Origin: Alexandriicola marinus
GTDB lineage: Bacteria > Pseudomonadota > Alphaproteobacteria > Rhodobacterales > Rhodobacteraceae
Direction: 5' to 3'
Length of the DNA stretch: 64,000 bases
NCBI RefSeq assembly: GCF_004000435.1
Contig: NZ_RBVZ01000002.1
Location: forward strand, 860,501-924,500
Under the pieces are notes generated by a model. It made no database searches, was not told the DNA's origin, and saw only the letters and a program-made list of their open reading frames with translations. Shown piece after piece: positions 1-8,213 of this stretch. The number at the start of each line of letters is the position of its first letter. The first letter of the stretch is position 1. Both the position numbers and the translations under genes were made by a program.

Positions 1-763
1 CGGGATCGATCGAGTTGTCATAGCTGATCACGGCGATCTTGGCACGGCTGCCCGGATCGCGGGCGACGGCCTTGATTTCGATGATGCCGTCATAGATTTC
101 AGGCACTTCCATCTTGAACAGCTCGGCCATGAATTCCGGAGCGGTGCGAGACAGGAAGATCTGCGGCCCCCGCTGTTCACGGCGGACATCCTTGATGAAG
201 CAGCGAATACGGTCGCCGGGACGATAAGCCTCGCGCCCAATCTTTTCGTTGCGGCGCAGGATCGCCTCGCCCGCGCCGACATCGACGATGACGTTGCCGT
301 ATTCCTCGCGCTTGACGGTGGCGTTGATGATCGTGCCGGCGCGATCCTTGAATTCTTCGTACTGGCGATCACGCTCCGCTTCGCGGACCTTTTGCAGGAT
401 GACCTGCTTGGCCGATTGCGCGGCGATCCGTCCCAGCTCCACCGGGGGAACCTCTTCGACGAACATGTCGCCCACCTTCGGATCGTCCAGATACTGCCTG
501 GCGGTCTCGACCGTCATTTCGGCCTGGTAATTCTCAAGTTCGTCATCCTCGACGACGGTCCGGACGCGGGTAAAGGTCGCCCGACCCGTCTTGCGATCGA
601 TCGAGACCCGGATGTCCATCTCCGCGCCGTAGCGGGACTTGGCGGCACGGGCGAGGCTCTCCTCCATCGCTTCCACGACAAGGCCGGGATCGATCATCTT
701 TTCCCGGGCCACGGCCTCGGCGGTCTGCAACAGCTCAAGCTGGTTTGCGGATGTGATTGCCAT
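1..763 (-). CDS. nusA: Transcription termination/antitermination factor NusA (C-terminal part cut off by window edge)
   Basis: NusA binds RNA polymerase and nascent RNA and modulates pausing, termination and antitermination. About 254 codons are visible, starting from an ATG at 763 that overlaps the rimP stop codon as TGATG. The visible part holds the N-terminal RNAP-binding domain (roughly residues 1-125), an S1 RNA-binding domain (around 135-200, with the stretch [14 protein letters not shown]) and the beginning of the first KH domain, ending in a stretch rich in RAKIAV-type KH sequence. The rest (second KH domain and tail) lies beyond base 1. The rimP-nusA pair is the usual bacterial order, so infB probably follows outside the window. 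Identification is firm; completeness cannot be judged. Confidence 0.96.
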   Translation of the reverse strand, partial: MAITSANQLELLQTAEAVAREKMIDPGLVVEAMEESLARAAKSRYGAEMDIRVSIDRKTGRATFTRVRTVVEDDELENYQAEMTVETARQYLDDPKVGDMFVEEVPPVELGRIAAQSAKQVILQKVREAERDRQYEEFKDRAGTIINATVKREEYGNVIVDVGAGEAILRRNEKIGREAYRPGDRIRCFIKDVRREQRGPQIFLSRTAPEFMAELFKMEVPEIYDGIIEIKAVARDPGSRAKIAVISYDNSIDP

Positions 764-1383
764 CAATGCATCTCCCCTTTGCGGGCGGGGCCCGCGTCAT
801 CGTCATCCCCGTCAATGACGGATTGTACTTCGTCGAATTGTTCCGGATCGATCTGGCCCTGATCCTTGCGGCCCTTCAGCACATCGCGAATCAGGTCATC
901 GGTCAGGACAAGCTTGGCATCGCTCAGCCAGTCGAACTTCAGGCCGATTGTCAGAGGCTCGCCATGTTCCTCGATCTCGATGAGGATCTCGTCGTCCTCG
1001 ATGCCCTGCAACTCGCCCTTGAACCGGCGGCGCCCGTCGATCAGTTCGACCGTCTCGATCTTGGCGATATAGCCGGACCATTGATCGAAATCCTTCAGGC
1101 GCGTCAGGGGCCTGTCGATACCCGGGGACGACACTTCAAGCGTATAGGCATCGAGGATCGGATCCTCGACATCGAACACGGCGGAAAGCGCGGTCGAGAT
1201 ATCGGCACAATCATTCACTTCGATCGTGCCATCGGGCTTTTGCGCCATGATCTGCAATGTCTGTTCCTTGCCAGACATCAGACGCACGCGCACGAGTTCG
1301 AACCCCATATCCTCGATTACGGGACGGGCGATTTCGGCGATGCGTCTGTCCATGGCCGCACGGGCCACAAGGTCATTGATCAT
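763..1383 (-). CDS. rimP: Ribosome maturation factor RimP
   Basis: RimP assists late maturation of the 30S subunit. The 206-residue product has the typical two-domain architecture: an N-terminal alpha/beta domain (with [11 protein letters not shown] around residue 85-95, the most conserved RimP motif, and a GRRRFKG stretch) and a C-terminal SH3-like part. It ends in an acidic tail (DDDD near the C-terminus). I chose the ATG at 1383 because it gives an N-terminus ([10 protein letters not shown]) of the usual length; a GTG at 1392 in the same frame would add three residues. The Shine-Dalgarno sequence is weak for both. The gene is translationally coupled to nusA (one-base overlap). A terminator-like hairpin lies only about 18 bases before the start, suggesting control by attenuation. 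Confidence 0.95.
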   Translation of the reverse strand: MINDLVARAAMDRRIAEIARPVIEDMGFELVRVRLMSGKEQTLQIMAQKPDGTIEVNDCADISTALSAVFDVEDPILDAYTLEVSSPGIDRPLTRLKDFDQWSGYIAKIETVELIDGRRRFKGELQGIEDDEILIEIEEHGEPLTIGLKFDWLSDAKLVLTDDLIRDVLKGRKDQGQIDPEQFDEVQSVIDGDDDDAGPARKGEMH

Positions 1384-1400
1384 GTCTGTCACTCAGGCAC

Positions 1401-1423
1401 AAAAAAACGGGCGCGCGGCCCGT
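1401..1423 (-). terminator. Intrinsic terminator or attenuator in the rimP-nusA leader
   Basis: Read on the minus strand, a perfect 6-bp stem ACGGGC/GCCCGT with a 5-nt loop is followed at once by seven T residues. It sits between a promoter-like sequence (1478-1506) and the rimP start, so it lies inside the probable leader of rimP-nusA rather than after the upstream gene only. A second, 7-bp hairpin (GTGCCGG/CCGGCAC, 1440-1462) precedes it. The 5' arm of that hairpin can also pair with part of the terminator (GGCGUGC with GCGCGCC), so mutually exclusive folds are possible. It could instead be simply the terminator of the substrate-binding-protein gene. Confidence 0.75.
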
Positions 1424-1477
1424 AGATGTTTCCCGGTGGGTGCCGGGGGTGGAGGCCGGCACGCCGCTGTTGAGTTG

Positions 1478-1506
1478 CATATAGACACACCCTTCGTCAG
1501 ACGCAA
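1478..1506 (-). promoter_or_regulatory. Putative promoter of rimP-nusA
   Basis: On the minus strand there is TTGCGT (1506-1501), a 17-bp spacer and TATATG (1483-1478), a good match to a housekeeping -35/-10 pair. Transcription would start near 1471 and give a leader of about 90 nt that contains two hairpins, the second being an intrinsic terminator. Seen by pattern only; no start site data. Confidence 0.5.
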
Positions 1507-1568
1507 GTCCTCGTACAAATGCGGGACGGCGGGCGGGGCGATGGCAAAGCCGAGCGTCGCGCGTCGTC

Positions 1569-3101
1569 TCAGGCAAACCACCAGCGTTCCGCCATGCGCA
1601 TCCCGTCCATCCCGAACGTGTTGCCGATCACCCCGGCATGGGACAGCGCGCTGCTGTGCGCGTCGACGTGGTTTGCATAGGCGGGGATGACGGTGCTGCC
1701 TTCGCTGGCGAAAAGCTGCTGCATTTCCTCGTACATCTCGCGACGCCGGGAGGAATCGAACTCGGCCCGCGCCAACACGAGCAGGCGATCGAATCGCTCG
1801 GACGCCGGACCTGCTGAAAGGCCACCCGCGCCAAGGGACGAAAACATCCAGTCCTCGGTCGCCCGACCAGAGGAGGACGCAACGCGCCATCCCGCCTGGC
1901 CCCAGATTTCGGCCTGCAGGTCTTCGGCAGAGTAATCGTTCACCTCGATATCGATCCCGGCACTGCGGGCGGTATCGCGAAACCGGAACGCCGCTTCGAC
2001 AGCGCCGGGAAATGCGACATCCGACGCCGCGAGGCCCAGAGAGATACCATCCAGACCTGCCTCCGACAGGATCGCCGCTGCACGGTCGGGATCATGGGCC
2101 ACAGGTTCGAGGCCAGCATCGAAATACTGGTTCGCCGGGCCAATCGGATGATCCCGCGCGACCGAACCGTGGCCCCCAAGGACCTGCCCCACGATCACGT
2201 CACGGTCGACGGCATGTTTCAGCGCGCGTTGCAGCGCCCGGTTCTCATGCGGTGACAAGGTGGCGATCCATGGAAATCCAATGTGCTGGTTCCCCATGAC
2301 CTCGGCAATTTCGATGCCGCGTTTCCCCCGAAGCCGGGCCCGGGAGCGGAAATCAACCCGGTTCGCTGCATGGACGCGCCCCGCCATCAGGGCCGACATC
2401 CGGGACGGCCCATCATTCATGGCCAGCATCTCGACGCTGTCGAACCAGCCGGAGCGGCCATCCTTGTAATGCCCGTCGACGCGCCGCGCGATCATCCGCT
2501 GACCCGGTTCGAAGGTCTCAACCCTGTAGAGCCCGGTGCCGTTGCCATCCCGGATCGCGCCTTCGATATCGCCGGCGGGATAGATCACAAGGTGGTGGTC
2601 GGACAGCAGGAACGGGAAATCCGCATTCCCGGAGGTGAGCGTCAGACGGATCTGATGATCCGTCAGTTTCTCCATCCCCGCGATGTTCGACACGATGGGC
2701 CCGCCACCGGAACGGACATCGGGATCGCCATGCATCGCAAGCGAGGCGATGACATCATCGGCCCCGAACGGCCGGCCATCGTGGAACGTGACGCCGCGCC
2801 TGAGGTTGAACGTCCACACCCGCGCATCGGCGCTTGCCTCCCAGCTTTCGGCAAGCTCGCCCGCCAATTCGCCACCGGAAGTGATCTCGGTCAGGCAATC
2901 GAAGACACAGCCATGCGCGGCCATGATCATGAAGCTGTCGTCATGCCCGCGCGCATCCCAAGTGTCGCGGATCGACGCGCCCGACACGCCAAGCTTCAGC
3001 GTGCCCCCACGGCTTTGTGCGCGGACAGGCAGGCCCGAAGCGGCAAGAACACTCGCCGCCGCGCCTGACTTCAGCAGTCCACGCCGTGTAATCCGTGTCA
3101 T
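1569..3101 (-). CDS. ABC transporter substrate-binding protein, family 5 (peptide/opine type), Tat-exported
   Basis: A 510-residue extracellular solute-binding protein of the DppA/OppA family, which captures peptides or similar solutes in the periplasm for an ABC importer. The N-terminus is a twin-arginine signal (TRRGLLKSG, Arg at 6-7, then a hydrophobic stretch and an Ala-x-Ala-like end near residue 28). The family core is visible as LAESWEAS...VWTFNLRRGVTFHDG (roughly residues 80-110). I placed the start at 3101 because a GGAG Shine-Dalgarno sequence lies 9 bases upstream and the Tat motif then starts at once; longer in-frame starts exist. No permease or ATPase genes are next to it, so its transporter must be encoded elsewhere. 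Substrate unknown. Confidence 0.9.
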   Translation of the reverse strand: MTRITRRGLLKSGAAASVLAASGLPVRAQSRGGTLKLGVSGASIRDTWDARGHDDSFMIMAAHGCVFDCLTEITSGGELAGELAESWEASADARVWTFNLRRGVTFHDGRPFGADDVIASLAMHGDPDVRSGGGPIVSNIAGMEKLTDHQIRLTLTSGNADFPFLLSDHHLVIYPAGDIEGAIRDGNGTGLYRVETFEPGQRMIARRVDGHYKDGRSGWFDSVEMLAMNDGPSRMSALMAGRVHAANRVDFRSRARLRGKRGIEIAEVMGNQHIGFPWIATLSPHENRALQRALKHAVDRDVIVGQVLGGHGSVARDHPIGPANQYFDAGLEPVAHDPDRAAAILSEAGLDGISLGLAASDVAFPGAVEAAFRFRDTARSAGIDIEVNDYSAEDLQAEIWGQAGWRVASSSGRATEDWMFSSLGAGGLSAGPASERFDRLLVLARAEFDSSRRREMYEEMQQLFASEGSTVIPAYANHVDAHSSALSHAGVIGNTFGMDGMRMAERWWFA

Positions 3102-3176
3102 GGTCTTCGCTCCGGATATCGGGGCTGCGCGATCGGGCATACAGGCCACTTGCGCGATTCGCCGTGCATCCTAGCA

Positions 3177-3211
3177 ATGAAACGGGGCAGAGAGATATCA
3201 ACTCGTTTCAT
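3177..3211. repeat. 8-bp inverted repeat between pip and the substrate-binding-protein gene
   Basis: ATGAAACG (3177-3184) and CGTTTCAT (3204-3211) form a perfect inverted repeat separated by 19 bp. It lies 76-110 bases upstream of the binding-protein start, just after the pip stop. There is no T tract, so it is more like an operator or a weak hairpin than an intrinsic terminator. Function is not known. Confidence 0.4.
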
Positions 3212-3231
3212 CAAGCCGGGATCAGGCAAAT

Positions 3232-4221
3232 TCAGCGGCCCTGTATCGCGGGATCGCGGCCGAACCGATCCATGGCCCGCACCAGCTCGGCGCTGATCCC
3301 CGGCTCCGACAGGGCATGCCCGGCCTTTGCCACCATTTGCAGACGGGCCTTTGGCCAGGCTTCAGACAGCGCATGAGCCGAGGTCGGCGGGCAGATCATG
3401 TCATACCGCCCCTGAACGATGATGCCAGGAACATCGGCGATTCGGTCCATCCGGTTGAGGATCTGCTGATCCTCCGACAGGAAACCCCGGTTGATGAAAT
3501 AATGGTTTTCCAGCCGGGCGAAGGCGCGGGCATAATCGGCGGGGCTTTCGCCCACGATCCCGTCATTCTCGATCGAGGCGAGCGCATTTTCCCATGCGGC
3601 CCATGCGCGGGCGAACCGCGTCTCGAGCATCATGTCTCCAGAGAACAGGCGCCTGTTATAGGCCGCGATCAGATCGTCGCGCTCATCCGCAGGGATGATG
3701 CTGGCAAATCGGGCCCAGAGATCGGGCCAGAATTGCGCGGCACCGCCGCCATAGAACCAGTCGAGTTCCGGCTGGGTCATCAGGAACACACCACGCAACG
3801 CCAGCGCGCGCACCCGTTTGGCATGTTCCTGCGCGTAGATCAGCGACAGCGTCGCCCCCCAGCTCCCGCCGAAGACGATCCAGCTGCCGATGCCCAGCGT
3901 TTCCCGGATCAGTTCAATATCGGCGACCAGATGCCACGTGGTGTTTGCCGTGACGCTGGCATGAGGCCTCGACCGGCCGCAGCCCCGCTGATCGAACAGG
4001 ATCGCCCGGTAGATTTCGGGATCGAAATACCGGCGCATCGCCGGGCTGCACCCGCCGCCGGGCCCGCCATGCAGAACGACGACCGGTATTCCGTCGGGGT
4101 TTCCGGATTGCTCGACATAGAGCCTGTGGCCATCGCCGACATCCAGCATGCGCTGGTCAAACGGTTCGATGCCCGGATATAGATGCGCCGCCGCGCGCTT
4201 TTGACCTGAGACCTTGTCCAT
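3232..4221 (-). CDS. pip: Proline iminopeptidase (alpha/beta hydrolase)
   Basis: A cytoplasmic serine peptidase of family S33 that releases N-terminal proline from peptides. The 329-residue product carries the oxyanion loop HGGPGGG (51-57), the nucleophile elbow GGSWG (Ser120), the catalytic Asp in GRYDMICP (Asp274) and the catalytic His in AGHAL (His302); DQRGCGRS (78-84) is also typical of the family. The start at 4221 gives the usual length and N-terminus. A TATATA box ends only about 7 bases before the ATG, so the mRNA may be leaderless or nearly so, although AGGA is also present. It is divergent from ubiG, with 64 bp between the start codons. Confidence 0.93.
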   Translation of the reverse strand: MDKVSGQKRAAAHLYPGIEPFDQRMLDVGDGHRLYVEQSGNPDGIPVVVLHGGPGGGCSPAMRRYFDPEIYRAILFDQRGCGRSRPHASVTANTTWHLVADIELIRETLGIGSWIVFGGSWGATLSLIYAQEHAKRVRALALRGVFLMTQPELDWFYGGGAAQFWPDLWARFASIIPADERDDLIAAYNRRLFSGDMMLETRFARAWAAWENALASIENDGIVGESPADYARAFARLENHYFINRGFLSEDQQILNRMDRIADVPGIIVQGRYDMICPPTSAHALSEAWPKARLQMVAKAGHALSEPGISAELVRAMDRFGRDPAIQGR

Positions 4222-4285
4222 TCGAGTCCTATATAGCGCCTTAAGAACCGGGGCCATGCCTTGGGGTGCCAGATTGGAGGAATGG

Positions 4286-5032
4286 ATGCAAACCGCAACG
4301 AATACCGTCGATCCGTCGGAGATCGCCAAATTCGAGGCGATGGCTGCCGAATGGTGGGATACCGAAGGCAAATTCAAGCCGCTGCACATGCTCAACCCCT
4401 GCCGGCTGGATTACATCACGACCCAGATTGCAGCCGAATTCGGGCGTGACCTGTCGACCGAAGCGCCCTTTGCCGGGTTGCGCATCCTCGATATCGGGTG
4501 CGGTGGCGGATTACTGTGCGAACCGATGGCGCGGCTGGGCGCCGACGTGGTGGGCGTCGATGCCGCCGCCCGGAACATCCCCGTGGCACAGGTTCATGCG
4601 GAACAATCCGGGCTGACTATCGATTACCGGGTCGGCACAGCCGAGGATATGGCCGCCGATGGCGAACAATTCGACGTCGTGCTGAACATGGAAGTGGTCG
4701 AACATGTGGCCGATCCGCTGGGATATCTCACCGCTTGCCAGCAGCTCCTGAAACCCGGCGGGCTGCACATCTGCTCGACCATCAACCGCAACGCCAAGAG
4801 TTTTGCCATGGCGATCGTGGGCGCGGAATATGTGATGCGGTGGTTGCCCAAGGGCACGCATGAATGGTCGAAGTTCATCACCCCCGATGAATTGTTCGAC
4901 CTGCTGCGCAAGGCCGGCCTGACACCGGAGGATCGCAAGGGGTTCCAGTTCAACCCCGTGACATGGGGATGGCGGATTTCCGACCGAGATCTCTCGGTGA
5001 ACTATGTCACGGCAGCCACGAAGCCCGTCTGA
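4286..5032 (+). CDS. ubiG: Ubiquinone biosynthesis O-methyltransferase UbiG
   Basis: UbiG performs both O-methylation steps of ubiquinone synthesis using SAM. The 248-residue protein has the class I methyltransferase fold with motif [11 protein letters not shown] (68-77), an acidic motif II (VGVDAA, 89-94) and the family's N-terminal EWWD and FKPLHMLNP (around residues 22-38). The C-terminal DLSVNY stretch is also usual. The ATG at 4286 has a GGAGG five bases upstream; in-frame starts further upstream would run into the pip promoter region. It is a single gene, convergent with marR after a 6-bp gap. Confidence 0.96.
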   Translation: MQTATNTVDPSEIAKFEAMAAEWWDTEGKFKPLHMLNPCRLDYITTQIAAEFGRDLSTEAPFAGLRILDIGCGGGLLCEPMARLGADVVGVDAAARNIPVAQVHAEQSGLTIDYRVGTAEDMAADGEQFDVVLNMEVVEHVADPLGYLTACQQLLKPGGLHICSTINRNAKSFAMAIVGAEYVMRWLPKGTHEWSKFITPDELFDLLRKAGLTPEDRKGFQFNPVTWGWRISDRDLSVNYVTAATKPV

Positions 5033-5038
5033 ACGGCC

Positions 5039-5482
5039 TCAATCCGATCCTTCAAGCTGCTGACGCAATTCCCGAAGGACGGGCAGTGTCGCGCGCATCC
5101 TGTCTTCGCCGACCTTGGCCGACACCTCGTCGATGATCGGCGCGATGGCGGCTACGGCCGCGTTGCGCGCCGAAAGGCCTGCGGGGCTGATCGAGACCAG
5201 CTTGCGCCGTGCATCATCCCAATCGGGGCGGACGTGGATCCAGCCCGCCCATTCAAGCTTGCTCAAGGTATTGGTCATCGCGCCGCGGGTCAGGTGAAAC
5301 GTGCGGGCCAGCTGGGCAGGGGTGCGTTCGGCGCCTGACCGGGCAAGGGAATTGAGCACGGAGAAATGCGACAATTCCATACCGCGCGGCAACGCCTTGG
5401 AGATCCGGTTGCGGGCCAGCTGGTCAATCGCAAGGATCTCGCCGAAGACGGCAATCGAGAGACTTGATGAAAAGTCGGTCAT
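5039..5482 (-). CDS. MarR-family transcriptional regulator
   Basis: A 147-residue winged-helix regulator of the MarR type, probably a dimeric DNA-binding repressor responding to a small molecule. The helix-turn-helix spans about residues 55-80 (TPAQLARTFHLTRGAMTNTL, split here by the turn near HLTRG) and the wing contains DDARRKLVSISPAG (89-102). It is the last gene of a comF-grxC-nitrilase-marR run and overlaps the nitrilase stop by one base (TGATG). Effector and target are unknown; the neighbouring nitrilase is one candidate source of a link. Confidence 0.9.
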   Translation of the reverse strand: MTDFSSSLSIAVFGEILAIDQLARNRISKALPRGMELSHFSVLNSLARSGAERTPAQLARTFHLTRGAMTNTLSKLEWAGWIHVRPDWDDARRKLVSISPAGLSARNAAVAAIAPIIDEVSAKVGEDRMRATLPVLRELRQQLEGSD

Positions 5483-6312
5483 CAGGGGCCTGCGAAGGGG
5501 CGGAAATGGGTCAGCGACGGAACGCGCGCCCGCGACTTTGCCACTTCGTCGATATCAAGATCAACAATCGTGATCCCCACGTCATCCCCGCCATCGGCCA
5601 GCACCTCGCCCCAGGGCGAAACCGCAAGACTGTGCCCATGGGTCCGACGCTGACGGTCGGTCGAGGTCGGGTGTTCGCCCGTCTGGGCGGGCGCAAGGAC
5701 GAATGCGCCGCATTCAATGGCACGTGCCCGCAAGAGCGGCTCCCAATGCGCCTGACCTGTTGGCCGGGCGAAAGCAGAGGGAACCGTGATGATCTGCGCG
5801 CCGGCACGCGCCAAAGCGGAAAAGAGATGCGCAAACCGCAGGTCATAGCAGATCGTCATCCCGATCTTGGCAAAGGGCGTGTGGGCCAGAACAGCCCGGT
5901 CACCCGGCTGATAGCCCGCCGATTCCCGATAGCTTTCGGTTTCCGAGATGGTGACGTCGAACATGTGCAACTTGTCATAGCGCGCCGCGATCGCCCCGTC
6001 CGGCCCGATCAGGAACGACCGGTTCACGAAAGGCGCGCCCGGGCGTTCGGCCTTGAGCGCAAGCGATCCGATCAAAAGCCATATGCCCAGCGTGCGGGCT
6101 TCGTCCTGCAGCGCGGGCAGGGTCCGATCCTCGGCTTCGGGCCGCAGAACCTCCAGCTGCCGATCCCGACTTCCCGAGACGCAGTTCGTGACCTCGGGCG
6201 TCAGGACAAAATCCGCCCCCTGCCCCGCCGCCTCACGGATCAGCCCGCGCGTGGCAACGAGGTTCTCGGACGGATCGTCGCCCGAACTCAGTTGAACGAG
6301 GCCAGCCCTCAC
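5482..6312 (-). CDS. Carbon-nitrogen hydrolase (nitrilase superfamily, Nit-like amidase)
   Basis: A 276-residue member of the nitrilase superfamily with its Glu-Lys-Cys triad: Glu40 in LTPEV, Lys114 in YDKLHMFDV and Cys155 in TICYDLRF. The signature and length match the Nit1/Nit2/YafV-like branch, whose known members remove deaminated glutathione or hydrolyse omega-amides; the exact substrate here cannot be read from the sequence. The start codon is GTG at 6312, overlapping the grxC stop (GTGA). The link with glutaredoxin just upstream fits a role in repair of glutathione-related metabolites, which is inference. Confidence 0.92.
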   Translation of the reverse strand: MRAGLVQLSSGDDPSENLVATRGLIREAAGQGADFVLTPEVTNCVSGSRDRQLEVLRPEAEDRTLPALQDEARTLGIWLLIGSLALKAERPGAPFVNRSFLIGPDGAIAARYDKLHMFDVTISETESYRESAGYQPGDRAVLAHTPFAKIGMTICYDLRFAHLFSALARAGAQIITVPSAFARPTGQAHWEPLLRARAIECGAFVLAPAQTGEHPTSTDRQRRTHGHSLAVSPWGEVLADGGDDVGITIVDLDIDEVAKSRARVPSLTHFRPFAGP

Positions 6313-6566
6313 GCCGACAGCATGGGATCGAGCTTGCCCGCGCGTTCCAGAGCGTGAAGCTCATCGCAGCCGCCGATATGCTCATCTCCGATGAAGATCT
6401 GCGGGACGGTCCGACCGCCGTTTGCCCGCTGGATCATCTCGGGCTTGCGTTCGGGCGCGGCCATCACGTCGATTTCGCTGAAGCACACGCCCTTTGCCGT
6501 CAGCAGACGCTTGGCCGCGTGGCAGTATCCGCAATACGGGGAGGTATAGATTTCGACGGGTTTCAT
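6309..6566 (-). CDS. grxC: Glutaredoxin 3
   Basis: An 85-residue dithiol glutaredoxin that uses glutathione to reduce disulfides. The active site is CGYC (Cys12 and Cys15) after a YTSPY strand, the cis-proline loop is TVP near residue 54, and the glutathione-binding GGCDEL follows near residue 67. An AGGA Shine-Dalgarno sequence precedes the ATG. It lies 32 bp after comF and overlaps the nitrilase start. Confidence 0.96.
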   Translation of the reverse strand: MKPVEIYTSPYCGYCHAAKRLLTAKGVCFSEIDVMAAPERKPEMIQRANGGRTVPQIFIGDEHIGGCDELHALERAGKLDPMLSA

Positions 6567-6598
6567 GCTGGTTTCCTTCTTCAGGTGTCCAGCACTAT

Positions 6599-7315
6599 CT
6601 AGGCTCCCTTGACGGCGCGGGCCAGATGCAGAACGCAAACCCGCTCTGCTCCGGCCAGATGGGCCGCCTCTGTTGCAGCCGCGGCAGTGGCGCCCGACGT
6701 CATCACATCGTCGACAAGGATGACCTGTTGTCCCGCGAGCCGGGCACCCCGTTTGGGATGCGGGCGGATCGCATCCGACACGGCGGCAAACCGTTCGTCC
6801 GGCGTCAAACCACCCAGCGACGCGGTGCGCCGGACACGGACCAGCGCATCGGGTTCGACCCTGTTGCCGGTCTCGCGACCCAGGTAGCGGGCCAGAACAG
6901 CAGATTGATTGTATTTGCGCCGGAAAAGCCGCGTCCAATGGAGCGGCACGGGCACGATAATCGCCCCCGGTTCGAGGAACGGCCTTCCGGCACGGGCCAG
7001 CCACTTTGCCGCCGCGCGCGCGATATCCGTCCGGTCGCCGTGCTTGACGCCCAGAACAAGCCGCCGCCCGTTATCACGGTAGATCAGCGCCGCACGACCC
7101 TGCTCCCACGGGCGGGCGATCACCATGCAATCGTCGCAGGTCTCGGTCGCGCCATCGCTTTCACCGGGTAAAGGAACACCGCACCCGCCGCAGACGAGGC
7201 CGTCGATGAACGGTGTCTCGCGCCAGCAGGCGCCGCAAAGGCCGAAATCCTGCTCCGTCATCGACGAACACAGCAGGCACCGCGCAGGGTAAATCAGGCT
7301 CAGAGCGCTTTGCAT
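6599..7315 (-). CDS. ComF family protein (phosphoribosyltransferase-like)
   Basis: A 238-residue ComF/GntX-type protein, in other bacteria tied to DNA uptake or use. It has an N-terminal zinc-ribbon region with four CxxC pairs (Cys13/16, 27/30, 42/45, 60/63) and a C-terminal type I phosphoribosyltransferase domain with the PRPP-binding loop VILVDDVMTSGAT (198-210). No other competence genes are nearby. It is the first gene of the comF-grxC-nitrilase-marR run and is divergent from the methyltransferase-like gene with only 30 bp between starts. Confidence 0.92.
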   Translation of the reverse strand: MQSALSLIYPARCLLCSSMTEQDFGLCGACWRETPFIDGLVCGGCGVPLPGESDGATETCDDCMVIARPWEQGRAALIYRDNGRRLVLGVKHGDRTDIARAAAKWLARAGRPFLEPGAIIVPVPLHWTRLFRRKYNQSAVLARYLGRETGNRVEPDALVRVRRTASLGGLTPDERFAAVSDAIRPHPKRGARLAGQQVILVDDVMTSGATAAAATEAAHLAGAERVCVLHLARAVKGA

Positions 7316-7345
7316 CGGGGATCAAACTCTCTTACATGGGGCGCC

Positions 7346-8176
7346 ATGGATCAGCCGCCGCGCCTTACCGACCGACCCGCGCTTGAACGCAATCGTGCCC
7401 GTGCGGCACGAAACCCGGCGCTTTTCCTTCATGACTGGGTCGCCGACGAGATCGAGGAAAGGCTCAAAGAGGTTAACAGATCGTTCACAGAGACAGCCGT
7501 CGTCACGACGCAGCAGGGTGTCTGGGCCGATCGGATCCCCGCCGCGCGCCTGATCACGGATGACGAGACACTCGATGTTCAAACGGCCGCGCATGACCTT
7601 GTCATCCACTGCCTGTGCCTGCACTGGGCGAATGATCCGGTCGGTCAGATCGCCCAATCCCGGTTGGCCTTGCGTCCCGACGGTCTGTTTCTTGGCGCCT
7701 TGTTCGGCGGCCAGACATTGAACGAATTGCGGATCTGCCTGGCCGAGGCCGAAGCGTCGATCTCGGGGGGGCTTTCGCCGCGCGTGGCACCGATGGGCGA
7801 GATACGGGATTTGGGCGCCTTGCTGCAAAGGGCGGGCCTTGCTCTGCCCGTGGCCGACAGCCAGCCCCTGACTGTCAGCTACGAAAACGCCTTCGCCCTG
7901 ATGAAGGATCTGCGCGCGATGGGCGAGTCGAACGCGATGGAACAGCGGTTGCGCCGGCCCACGGCCCGATCCGTGCTTGTCCGGGCCGCTGAACTCTATT
8001 CAACGAATTTCGCCCAACCCGACGGGCGCATTCGGGCGACGTTCGAAATCGTCTTCCTGACGGGATGGGCACCGTCGGAAAATCAGCCGAAACCGCTTCG
8101 TCCGGGCAGTGCGAAGGCACGGCTCGCGGATGCGTTGGGCACATCGGAAACACCTGTTGCCGGAAGTCGCGATTGA
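7346..8176 (+). CDS. Methyltransferase-like protein of the NDUFAF5/BioC type with degenerate SAM site
   Basis: The 276-residue product resembles the NDUFAF5 (complex I assembly, C20orf7) family: an N-terminal RNPALFLHDWVADEI stretch (about 23-37), LCLHWANDPVG near residue 92 and PRVAPMGEIRDLGALLQRAG near residue 150. NDUFAF5 hydroxylates an arginine of a complex I subunit although it has a methyltransferase fold. The usual glycine-rich motif I is not visible; the corresponding position reads VVTTQQGVW. It may bind SAM differently or have another role. The start at 7346 is chosen by family length; its Shine-Dalgarno sequence is weak. It is followed by hemH. Confidence 0.75.
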   Translation: MDQPPRLTDRPALERNRARAARNPALFLHDWVADEIEERLKEVNRSFTETAVVTTQQGVWADRIPAARLITDDETLDVQTAAHDLVIHCLCLHWANDPVGQIAQSRLALRPDGLFLGALFGGQTLNELRICLAEAEASISGGLSPRVAPMGEIRDLGALLQRAGLALPVADSQPLTVSYENAFALMKDLRAMGESNAMEQRLRRPTARSVLVRAAELYSTNFAQPDGRIRATFEIVFLTGWAPSENQPKPLRPGSAKARLADALGTSETPVAGSRD

Positions 8177-8213
8177 CGCGCGGGCATTTCCTCTTATCTG
8201 GAACGACATTGCG

